38,498 bases of DNA from an uncultured Bacilli bacterium (lineage in GTDB: Bacteria; Bacillota_I; Bacilli_A; RF39; UBA660): contig CAKOWF010000005.1 of NCBI GenBank assembly GCA_934122215.1, positions 1 through 38,498 of the forward strand, written 5' to 3'. Positions 26,451 to 33,176 of the stretch are shown here, piece after piece (positions within the stretch are counted from its first letter, which is position 1; every line of letters starts with the position of its first letter). Position numbers and translations under genes: made by a program. The notes under the pieces were generated by a model. That model was not told the origin of the DNA, did no database searches, and worked only from the letters and a program-made list of their open reading frames with translations.

Positions 26451-26669
26451 ATGGAATTTTTATTTGATATATTAAAAATATTAGGTGGAGTATTAATAGG
26501 TGCAATAATAGGATTTTTATTAGCCAAAAAATATATGCAAAAATATATGAAACAAAATCCACCAATTAATGAACAAATGATTAAAACTATGATGATGCAA
26601 ATGGGTAGAACTCCTAGTCAAAAGCAAGTTAATCAAATGATGAAACAAATGAATAAGTTTATGGATTAG
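26451..26669 (+). CDS. yneF: YneF-family UPF0154 membrane protein
   Basis: This 72-aa protein has one N-terminal membrane segment (about residues 4-25, ending FLLAKKYMQKYM). A conserved cytoplasmic part follows, with NPPINEQMIKTMMMQMGRTPSQKQVNQMM, the UPF0154 signature. Function unknown. AAAGGAGG ribosome binding site, 49 bases after parC, so probably co-transcribed with it. Confidence 0.93.
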   Translation: MEFLFDILKILGGVLIGAIIGFLLAKKYMQKYMKQNPPINEQMIKTMMMQMGRTPSQKQVNQMMKQMNKFMD

Positions 26670-26691
26670 AGTACTTAAGTACTCTTTTTTT
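26669..26691 (+). terminator. parC-yneF terminator
   Basis: GAGTAC, TTAA, GTACTC and seven T residues; the stem starts in the yneF stop codon. The minus strand has no T-run here, so it is one-directional. Confidence 0.88.
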
Positions 26692-27301
26692 GTAAATCTT
26701 TGTTTTTTAAATCATAACTATTATCAGTAATTATTCCTAAATTATTTGGTAGTTTATCAAGCAATTTATAATTATTAACAGTCCATATAAATAAATCTTT
26801 ATTAAAAATTTTTTTGACATTATAATGTATTGATAAAAAATCAAATATATTAATATCTTTATTAATATTCATGTTATACCCTATAATAAGACCAACTTTT
26901 AATAATTTATAATTACTTTTTAATTTATATACGAAATCATAATTAAAACTACAAATATAAATATTTAAATAGTAATATTTTTTGATAAACTTATAAAATT
27001 TATTTATATCTATATTATCTTTAATATCCAATATTATTATTTTTTTAGTATCAATATTATCTAATAAATGCTTTAAAGTAGTAAGATTTAAATCCTTATA
27101 ATTAGTTTTTGAAATAAAATAAATACTATGATTTTTTTTAATAAATGAATTATGATTTAAAACTAGAACTCTATCTAAAGATTCTCTAACATCTACTTCT
27201 ATTCCATATATATAATCATAATTAACTATATTTTTTAAACAATCAAATTTATTTTCACAATTGTTATCATTATTACCTCTGTGAGCTATAAATTTATACA
27301 T
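26675..27301 (-). CDS. Glycerophosphodiester phosphodiesterase-like protein
   Basis: This 208-aa TIM-barrel protein of the GDPD family splits glycerophosphodiesters into glycerol-3-phosphate and an alcohol. The signature ligands are present: IAHRG at the N-terminus, GIEVDVRES with Glu and Asp, and LNHN. ILDIKD and WTVNNYKLL are also typical. No signal peptide, so probably cytoplasmic. The start overlaps the 3' end of the upstream deacetylase gene by eight bases, a two-gene operon. Family is clear, substrate is not. Confidence 0.87.
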   Translation of the reverse strand: MYKFIAHRGNNDNNCENKFDCLKNIVNYDYIYGIEVDVRESLDRVLVLNHNSFIKKNHSIYFISKTNYKDLNLTTLKHLLDNIDTKKIIILDIKDNIDINKFYKFIKKYYYLNIYICSFNYDFVYKLKSNYKLLKVGLIIGYNMNINKDINIFDFLSIHYNVKKIFNKDLFIWTVNNYKLLDKLPNNLGIITDNSYDLKNKDLQKKST

Positions 27302-28460
27302 GTTTTAATTTTTCTATCTCTTTAAGTTCAGGAATGGTAACAAGTTCAAAACCTTGTTTTTTAATTTCTAATATTATTTTATCTACTGAAAGAGCACTTG
27401 TTTTATAAATATCGTGCATTAAAATGATATCACCATCTTTTAAATTCTTAGTAGCTCTAGATACAATACTATTAACATTTCTATATTTCCAATCCATTGT
27501 GTCAACTGTCCATAAAACTATATCCATGTTTAAATGTTTAACTTTATTATTAATAGAACCATATGTTGGTCTAAGTAAAGTTGGAGTAAATCCTGTATAT
27601 AATTTAATTTCTTCATTTGTTTTTATTATTTGATTATTTAATTCTTCTTCATTTAACTTAATTAACCATTTGTGATTGTAAGAATGATTTCCTAAAATAT
27701 TGCCATTGTTTAAAGATTCATTTAATAGTTCTTGATATGGTTTAACTTTATTACCAAGTATAAAGAAAGTAGCATTTACATTATGTTTTTTTAAAGTGTC
27801 AATTATTTTTTTAGTATAGATACTAGGTCCATCATCAAATGTAAGTGCTACATATTTTTTATTTAAATCAAATACTTTATTATTTACATTATAATTATTT
27901 GTTTTAATTATTTCATTTTTCATGTTCAAATCTAATTTATAATTTATATTATCATAATTTTTTATAGTAACTTTATTATTATAATTTATGTATATATTCA
28001 ATTTATCATCAATAAAAAATGGTAATTTGTTTATATAATCATCAATGTAATGAATATTAATATTTTCTTTTACTAAATCATTTTTAATGTTATAGATTGA
28101 ACTATCAGTAACTATATCATTAATATTTAAAAATATATTATTATTTATATCAAAAAAATAAGTTTTAACATAATTATTAGAATTAATACTTACATCAAGT
28201 AAAACATTAATAAAGTTATTAAATTCATTTATTTTATAATCAATATTCAATTCATCTTTATTATTGTATTTACTTTTAAAATTATTGTATATATTATCGA
28301 TATCTAACTTAATAACATTATTTAATTTTTTATAACTTGTATTAGGATAATTTATACAAATTAAATTATTATCATTTCCTTCTATAATAGTTGTTATTAT
28401 TTCTTTATTAGAACAACCTATACATAAAAATAAAAGAATAGTTATTAGTAATTTTTTCAT
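27294..28460 (-). CDS. Lipoprotein polysaccharide deacetylase (NodB domain)
   Basis: This 388-aa protein has a lipoprotein signal with the lipobox CIGC (Cys 16). A region of about residues 25-190 resembles the DUF4163/DUF3298 (RsiV/PdaC-like) domain found before such deacetylases. The NodB catalytic domain runs from about residue 200 with TFDDGPS (D209, D210), metal-binding H259 and H263 (NHSYNH) and downstream RPTYGS and LMHDIY motifs. It should remove acetyl groups from peptidoglycan or another surface glycan outside the cell. A -10-like TATAAT on the minus strand lies at 28481-28476. Followed by the GDPD gene. Confidence 0.9.
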   Translation of the reverse strand: MKKLLITILLFLCIGCSNKEIITTIIEGNDNNLICINYPNTSYKKLNNVIKLDIDNIYNNFKSKYNNKDELNIDYKINEFNNFINVLLDVSINSNNYVKTYFFDINNNIFLNINDIVTDSSIYNIKNDLVKENINIHYIDDYINKLPFFIDDKLNIYINYNNKVTIKNYDNINYKLDLNMKNEIIKTNNYNVNNKVFDLNKKYVALTFDDGPSIYTKKIIDTLKKHNVNATFFILGNKVKPYQELLNESLNNGNILGNHSYNHKWLIKLNEEELNNQIIKTNEEIKLYTGFTPTLLRPTYGSINNKVKHLNMDIVLWTVDTMDWKYRNVNSIVSRATKNLKDGDIILMHDIYKTSALSVDKIILEIKKQGFELVTIPELKEIEKLKHV

Positions 28461-28561
28461 AATTTCACCTATTAAATTATATGTAAAAATAAAAAATTAA
28501 TAAGAAAAAAGTAATTACAGTATTTGTTAAAACTTCATATACCATAGTAGGAGGAGATAAT

Positions 28562-28906
28562 ATGGAAAACTTTTTCCCAGAGCATCTTTTAGAACTGTTA
28601 GTAATAAGTATGACTTTTAGTGTTATTTTAATGATGTTAATACAAAAATTAAAAAAACTAAGTTTTATTACTAAATCATGGCAAGTATGGTTTTTAAATT
28701 TAATATTTTCATTTTTATTAGGAATACCCTTTACTATAGCTTTTTATAAATTAACTGTATATGATGGAATATGGGTCGGATTATTTAGCTTTATTGGAGC
28801 AGCCAGTATATATCAAACATTAAAAAAACAAAATTTAATTAATTATAATCCTACTTCTGTATCTGATAGTATAACTATATCAAAAGATAAGGAGATTAAA
28901 AGATGA
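28562..28906 (+). CDS. Holin-like small membrane protein
   Basis: This 114-aa protein has three likely membrane segments (about residues 9-28, 42-62 and 69-86) and a charged C-terminal tail. Size and topology resemble class I holins that make pores releasing phage lysins. Its stop overlaps by four bases (ATGA) with the M23 endopeptidase gene, as in phage holin-endolysin cassettes. No other phage genes are near. GGAGGAG ribosome binding site is strong. The holin call is from topology and context only. Confidence 0.55.
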   Translation: MENFFPEHLLELLVISMTFSVILMMLIQKLKKLSFITKSWQVWFLNLIFSFLLGIPFTIAFYKLTVYDGIWVGLFSFIGAASIYQTLKKQNLINYNPTSVSDSITISKDKEIKR

Positions 28907-29811
28907 ACTATTTGGGGAGCAATCGTATTGTTACCAATCCTTTTTCATCCCATATTACTGCAGAAGACTATGCTGGCGAACATAAATCAAAGGTGTCAAT
29001 GTATGGAAAAGGAAAAGTTATTAAAATAGTTAATAAATTTAAAAGTCATGAAGATAGTATAAATTATAATACTTTTTTAGAATCGAAAAATAGTTGGAGA
29101 GACGGAAATTATTATAATTGCATTTCAATAACAGGAAAAACAGTTAGAATGCATTATGAAGAATTAGGTGGAAATCAAGTATATGTTGAAACATATGATA
29201 AAAATAGGCTCTTATGCTTTAGATTTGCTCATTTGGATACAGTTTGTGTTAATGTTGGAGATATTATAGATGAAAATACTATAATAGGTTATCAAGGAAA
29301 TACAGGACTTGTATTATCAAATAAAAGTTATAGTGACCCAACATATGCTAGCCATGTTCATTTAGAAATTACAGATTCACTTGGTAATTATCAAAATCCT
29401 AGAACTTATGCCGATGGCAGTACCTATACAACATATATAGAACAAACAAATATATTTGATCCTAAAAAATTTCAATTTAAAGTAAATGTTGATCAAATTA
29501 ATATTAGAGAAAAACCTACAGTTTCATCAAAAGATATAGGTGATGTTTACTTAAATGAAGTATACGATATATTAGATACAGTAGAAGCAAGTGATTATCA
29601 CTGGTATAAAATTACAACTTCTAGAGGTCTAACTGGGTATGTTGCTAATCTTAAAAATAGTAATTGGATGACTTTGTATTATCCAGAAGAAGATATTAAT
29701 CCTGACAAAGAAATAGATAGTAGTAATGAAGATAATATAATATTTGAATGTAATGAAGAAGGATACTATTATATTTACTTGTATAAAGGCGAAAAATTGG
29801 TGATAAAATAA
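28903..29811 (+). CDS. M23 endopeptidase-SH3 endolysin-like protein
   Basis: This 302-aa protein has an N-terminal M23 (LytM-like) zinc endopeptidase domain: D22 aligning with LytM D214 (EDYAGE), H110 (FAHLD) and the HxH pair H151/H153 (SHVHLEI). The first His-x-x-x-Asp is altered: H17 is five residues before D22 rather than four. An SH3_3 domain follows (about residues 195-260: VDQINIREKP to GYVANL). A short beta-rich C-terminal part ends it. There is no signal peptide or membrane segment, as expected for a holin-exported endolysin. Wall cleavage is likely; the precise bond is unknown. Confidence 0.75.
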   Translation: MNYLGSNRIVTNPFSSHITAEDYAGEHKSKVSMYGKGKVIKIVNKFKSHEDSINYNTFLESKNSWRDGNYYNCISITGKTVRMHYEELGGNQVYVETYDKNRLLCFRFAHLDTVCVNVGDIIDENTIIGYQGNTGLVLSNKSYSDPTYASHVHLEITDSLGNYQNPRTYADGSTYTTYIEQTNIFDPKKFQFKVNVDQINIREKPTVSSKDIGDVYLNEVYDILDTVEASDYHWYKITTSRGLTGYVANLKNSNWMTLYYPEEDINPDKEIDSSNEDNIIFECNEEGYYYIYLYKGEKLVIK

Positions 29812-29830
29812 GAAAAAACTTAAAAATGTA

Positions 29831-29869
29831 TTGATTTTACATTTAAAAAATGATATTCTTTAAATGTAA
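29831..29869 (+). promoter_or_regulatory. HU gene promoter with overlapping inverted repeat
   Basis: TTGATT (29831-29836), 17 bases ending TGA, and TATTCT (29854-29859) form an extended -10 promoter. A perfect 11-base inverted repeat, TTACATTTAAA (29837-29847) and TTTAAATGTAA (29859-29869), brackets the -10 box with an 11-base gap, a possible operator. Confidence 0.7.
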
Positions 29870-29903
29870 GCAAGATAGCTTATTATGAGGAGGTTATTTA
29901 AAA

Positions 29904-30176
29904 ATGTCAAAAGCAGAATTAGTTAATTTTATAGCAGAAGAAGCAGGATTATCAAAAGCAGATGCTACTCGTGCATTAGATGCTATGAATAAAGGTGTAG
30001 TTAAAGGATTAAAAGAATCAGGAAAAGTAGCTTTAACAGGATTTGTTACTTTTACAGCTAAAAATAAAGCAGCTTCAACAGCTCGTAATCCAAAAACTGG
30101 AGAAGTTGTACCAGTTCCTGCAAGAGTTGCAGTTACTATTAAAGCTGGTTCTAAATTAAAAGATGCTTTAAACTAA
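29904..30176 (+). CDS. hup: DNA-binding protein HU
   Basis: This 90-aa histone-like dimeric protein bends and compacts DNA. It starts MSKAELVNFIAEEAGLSKADATRALDA and has the beta-arm region TARNPKTGEVVPVPAR and KAGSKLKDAL. Strong AGGAGGT site. Single gene between its own promoter and terminator. Confidence 0.96.
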   Translation: MSKAELVNFIAEEAGLSKADATRALDAMNKGVVKGLKESGKVALTGFVTFTAKNKAASTARNPKTGEVVPVPARVAVTIKAGSKLKDALN

Positions 30177-30201
30177 GAAACTAGAAATAGTTTCTTTTTT
30201 T
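30175..30201 (+). terminator. HU terminator
   Basis: AAGAAACTA, GAAA loop, TAGTTTCTT and more T residues, overlapping the stop codon. Confidence 0.88.
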
Positions 30202-30204
30202 GTA

Positions 30205-30233
30205 TTGTTTTTTTGCAAATAGTATTATATAAT
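30205..30233 (+). promoter_or_regulatory. spoVG promoter
   Basis: TTGTTT (30205-30210), 17 bases and TATAAT (30228-30233). A second TATAAT at 30243-30248 has no clear -35. Confidence 0.6.
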
Positions 30234-30269
30234 TAAATTGTATATAATAACTGAAGGGAGAGTGGATGC

Positions 30270-30533
30270 ATGAAAATAACATCAGTAAATGTACGTATAA
30301 CAGACAAAGAAAATAATAAAATGAAAGGACTAGCATCAGTTTTAATTGATAATTGTTTTGCAATTCATGATATTAGAATTATTGAAGGTGAAAATGGCCT
30401 ATTTGTAGCAATGCCAAGTAGAAAAACTGCTACAGGTGGTTATAGAGATATAGCACATCCAATTTCTAGTGAATGCAGAAAAATGTTTGAAGATGCTATT
30501 TTAGAAGAATATAATAAAGAACTTAATTCTTAA
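30270..30533 (+). CDS. spoVG: SpoVG regulatory protein
   Basis: This 87-aa nucleic-acid-binding protein starts MKITSVNVRITDKENNKMKG and carries FAIHDIRIIEGENGLFVAMPS and DIAHPISSE, the SpoVG signature. In Bacilli it affects septation, virulence and sporulation genes; it also occurs in non-sporulating lineages. No sporulation genes are adjacent here. AAGGGAG ribosome binding site. Confidence 0.96.
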   Translation: MKITSVNVRITDKENNKMKGLASVLIDNCFAIHDIRIIEGENGLFVAMPSRKTATGGYRDIAHPISSECRKMFEDAILEEYNKELNS

Positions 30534-30535
30534 TT

Positions 30536-30565
30536 AAAAGTACTTGTCAAAAGTACTTTTTTTTT
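30536..30565 (+). terminator. spoVG terminator
   Basis: AAAAGTACTT, loop GTCAA and AAGTACTTTT form a 10-pair stem followed by T residues to 30565. Confidence 0.88.
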
Positions 30566-30599
30566 GTAAAATTGTATTGTAATAGAATAGAGGTATAAT

Positions 30600-31286
30600 A
30601 TGAAAAGAGGATTTACGCTTATTGAATTATTAGCAGTTTTAGTAGTAATATCTGTATTGTCACTTATAACAGTACCTATTGCTAATAATGTAATCAGTAA
30701 TTCTAAAAGAAAATCTATGTTAGAAAGCGTAAATGGTCTTGTAACTTCTGCTAGATATTTTGCTATAGACAATATAGGAGTATATGAATTTAATTTTAGT
30801 GATATAAAAAACGGTGAAACTGATAATGGTGTTAAATTAGATTACGACGGTATTTTAAATGCTAATGGTAAACTTTATGTTGATAGTGAAGGTGATATTA
30901 GTCTATGTGTAATGAATGATGAATATTATGTTTATAAAAACTATAATGCAGACGTTATAATAGGAGACAGAACAGAAGAAGATTATTGTGTTATAGGATG
31001 GGATGAATCAAAAAACAAATATATTGCTAAAAAATATGATGGAAAAGGATTTAATACTGATTATAGCAAGGCTACAATAGATGAAAAAATAGATGAATTG
31101 AAAAGTTTAAATGATTTAAACACAATAAAAATTAGTGATATTTATTTATCTACTACTAATATAAATTTAGATAATTATGTATTACAATCAGATTTAGATA
31201 ATATAAATGAAAGAATAAGTGAAATAACTAATATAATAAAATCTAACTCATCTAGATTAAGTGGATTAGAGAAAAAAGAAACATAA
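30600..31286 (+). CDS. Type IV pilin/pseudopilin-like protein with C-terminal stalk
   Basis: This 228-aa protein has a textbook prepilin N-terminus: short leader MKRG, then FTLIELLAVLVVISVLSLI with the conserved Glu at +5. Prepilin peptidase should cut after Gly 4. The middle is beta-rich, as in pilin-like heads (KLYVDSEGDISLCVMND). About residues 156-228 look coiled-coil or stalk-like (NYVLQSDLDNINERISEITNIIKSNSSRLSGLEKK), an unusual place for a coil in a pilin. No assembly ATPase, platform protein or prepilin peptidase is in the window. AGAGGTATAAT precedes the start. Role (competence, secretion or surface fibre) is unknown. Confidence 0.75.
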   Translation: MKRGFTLIELLAVLVVISVLSLITVPIANNVISNSKRKSMLESVNGLVTSARYFAIDNIGVYEFNFSDIKNGETDNGVKLDYDGILNANGKLYVDSEGDISLCVMNDEYYVYKNYNADVIIGDRTEEDYCVIGWDESKNKYIAKKYDGKGFNTDYSKATIDEKIDELKSLNDLNTIKISDIYLSTTNINLDNYVLQSDLDNINERISEITNIIKSNSSRLSGLEKKET

Positions 31287-31310
31287 AATCAATATTTTAA
31301 TAAATAAACT

Positions 31311-31343
31311 AACATACTTAATTACTAAGTATGTTTTATTTTA
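31311..31343 (+). terminator. Terminator after the pilin-like gene
   Basis: AACATACTTA, loop ATTAC, TAAGTATGTT and TTATTTT: a 10-pair stem. Confidence 0.85.
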
Positions 31344-31358
31344 AAAAATTTTTATTTT

Positions 31359-31385
31359 TTAGCACTCATATATTGACAATGCTAA
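31359..31385 (+). promoter_or_regulatory. CIRCE element 1
   Basis: TTAGCACTC, nine bases, CAATGCTAA. The left arm matches the CIRCE consensus exactly and the right arm matches at 7 of 9. The -35 box lies within it. HrcA repressor should bind here. Confidence 0.88.
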
Positions 31386-31401
31386 CATATAATACTATAA
31401 T
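31373..31401 (+). promoter_or_regulatory. hrcA operon promoter
   Basis: TTGACA (31373-31378), 17 bases and TATAAT (31396-31401): a perfect consensus vegetative promoter inside the CIRCE control region. Confidence 0.93.
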
Positions 31402-31405
31402 GTAG

Positions 31406-31432
31406 ATAGCACTTGAAAAGAATAAGTGCTAA
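31406..31432 (+). promoter_or_regulatory. CIRCE element 2
   Basis: ATAGCACTT, nine bases, AAGTGCTAA (31424-31432). The right arm matches CIRCE at 8 of 9 and the left at 7 of 9; the two arms pair well with each other. It sits at or just after the transcription start and abuts the hrcA ribosome binding site, so it could also act as an RNA hairpin. Confidence 0.85.
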
Positions 31433-31443
31433 GAGGTGATTTA

Positions 31444-32445
31444 GTGATTAATAAAAGACAAACAGAAATATTAAAAATGATTGTTGAAGAATATATTAAA
31501 ACAGCTCGTCCAATAGGTTCTAAAGCTATATGTGAATCATTAAATTGTTCTAGTGCAACAGTAAGAAATGAAATGAGTGAACTAGAAGATTTAGGACTAT
31601 TAGAAAAAACACATATTTCTTCAGGTAGAGTTCCAAGTGAAAAAGGGTATAGATATTATGTTGATAATATTATGAAACCAAAAGAATTAACTGGAGAAGA
31701 TATGCTAAATCTACAAACAATATTCCAAAATCAATCACTTGCTTTAAGTGATGTAATAATTAAGAGTATGGAAATTGTGTCAGATCTTACTAATTATACT
31801 TCTATTGTACTAGGTAGTAGTAGTAATCAAAATAAAATAAGTAAAGTAGAAGTAGTACCAGTAAGTCAAACAAGTCTAGTGGCAATAGTTATAACAGATA
31901 AAGGACATGTAGAACATAAAAATATGCAATTAGAAGAAAGAGTTTCATTAAGTGAAATAAAACAAACAGTAGATTTAATAAATAAATTTATAATAGGGAC
32001 ACCTCTTAATGAAGTAAGCATGAAGTTGGAATATGAAGTAAAACCAAAAATAGCTTCATCGCTAAAAGAACAACAAGCAATATATGAAGCATTATACAAT
32101 GCATTTAATGAATTTAAAACAGAAGAAGAAAATATGGTAAAGGTAAATAAACCAAGTAATATATTAAAAGAACCAGAATTTGATGATACAAGTAAAATGC
32201 GTTCTATATTGAAAAAGTTTGAAGACAAAGAATTAATCAAAAATATTGAAGAACAAGATAGTGGTATTAATGTTTACATTGGTAGTGAGTCAGAATTTGA
32301 TGATGATGTATCAATAATAAAAACAAAATACAATATTGATGGAGAAGAGGGAACTATCGCTTTAATAGGTCCAAAAAGAATGGAATATGATAGAGTAATG
32401 ACTCTTCTAAAATATATTAAAGATAATATAGAAGAAAATGAATAA
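31444..32445 (+). CDS. hrcA: Heat-inducible transcription repressor HrcA
   Basis: This 333-aa repressor binds CIRCE and is kept active by chaperonin. The N-terminal winged helix has INKRQTEILKMIVEEYIKTARPIGSKA and NCSSATVRNEMSELEDLGLLEK with HISSGRVPSEKGYRYYV. The C-terminal dimerisation part ends ALIGPKRMEYDRVMTLLKYI. A GTG at 31444 is chosen because AGAGGTGA lies just upstream and it fits the family N-terminus; the earlier GTG at 31426 lies inside CIRCE 2. First gene of the chaperone operon. Confidence 0.96.
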   Translation: MINKRQTEILKMIVEEYIKTARPIGSKAICESLNCSSATVRNEMSELEDLGLLEKTHISSGRVPSEKGYRYYVDNIMKPKELTGEDMLNLQTIFQNQSLALSDVIIKSMEIVSDLTNYTSIVLGSSSNQNKISKVEVVPVSQTSLVAIVITDKGHVEHKNMQLEERVSLSEIKQTVDLINKFIIGTPLNEVSMKLEYEVKPKIASSLKEQQAIYEALYNAFNEFKTEEENMVKVNKPSNILKEPEFDDTSKMRSILKKFEDKELIKNIEEQDSGINVYIGSESEFDDDVSIIKTKYNIDGEEGTIALIGPKRMEYDRVMTLLKYIKDNIEENE

Positions 32446-32481
32446 AATTAATTATTTGAATAATAATTAAATGGAGGTAAC

Positions 32482-33162
32482 ATGGAAAAAGAAGAAATAC
32501 ATAATGAGAAATACAATTGTAATTGTGATGAAAAATGCGAATGCAATGAAAAATGTGAGTGTGAAGATTGCAATTGTGATGAATCATGTGAATGCAAAGA
32601 TCATGAATGCAAATGTGGAGAAAATTGTGAATGTGATCCATGTAATTGCAATGAACTAGATCATAAACAAAAGCATGAGAAACATGATAATAAAAAAATC
32701 AAAAAATTAGAAAATAAAATAGATGAATTAGAAAAAAAACTAAAAGAAGCAGAAGAAAAATCATTAATTGCTAAAGCAGATTTAGTAAATTATCGAAAAA
32801 GAAAAGACGAAGATGTAATGCGTATTATGAAATATGCAAATGAAGATATAATTCGTGAAATACTTCCAATAGTAGATAATTTTGAAAGAGCAATAAAATT
32901 AGATGATGATAATTTAGATGATGAATTATCCAAATTCCTACAAGGATTTAAAATGATTTATTGCAATCTAATATCTGTTTTAGAAAAAAATGAAGTAAAA
33001 CAAATAGATGGCGCTAATAAACCATTTAATCCAACTTATCACCAAGCAGTTATGACTGAAACTAGTGATAAGGAAAAAGATATAGTACTTGAAGTACTAC
33101 AAAAAGGTTATTTATATAAAGATAAAGTAATTAGACCTGCCATGGTCAAAGTTAGTGAATAG
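32482..33162 (+). CDS. grpE: GrpE nucleotide-exchange factor with N-terminal Cys-rich (metallothionein-like) domain
   Basis: This 226-aa protein is the nucleotide-exchange factor for DnaK. The GrpE part (about residues 70-226) has the long coiled coil (KKIKKLENKIDELEKKLKEA), RKRKDED and LPIVDNFERAI, and the beta domain ending GYLYKDKVIRPAMVKVSE. The N-terminus is exceptional: residues 13-56 hold 16 cysteines as eight CxC pairs (C13/15, 19/21, 25/27, 30/32, 36/38, 43/45, 49/51, 54/56), separated by acidic and Asn/Lys residues. A His-rich linker follows (HKQKHEKHD). GGAGGT precedes this ATG and no later plausible start keeps the GrpE core, so the extension is translated. It resembles a metallothionein-type metal or redox cluster. 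Second gene in hrcA-grpE-dnaK. Confidence 0.95.
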   Translation: MEKEEIHNEKYNCNCDEKCECNEKCECEDCNCDESCECKDHECKCGENCECDPCNCNELDHKQKHEKHDNKKIKKLENKIDELEKKLKEAEEKSLIAKADLVNYRKRKDEDVMRIMKYANEDIIREILPIVDNFERAIKLDDDNLDDELSKFLQGFKMIYCNLISVLEKNEVKQIDGANKPFNPTYHQAVMTETSDKEKDIVLEVLQKGYLYKDKVIRPAMVKVSE

Positions 33163-33176
33163 GAAAGGTGATATAT

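Noticed and set aside
28562..29811. Prophage remnant extending beyond the holin/endolysin pair
   Set aside because: Neighbours are ordinary chromosomal genes; no capsid, tail, integrase or attachment site was seen.
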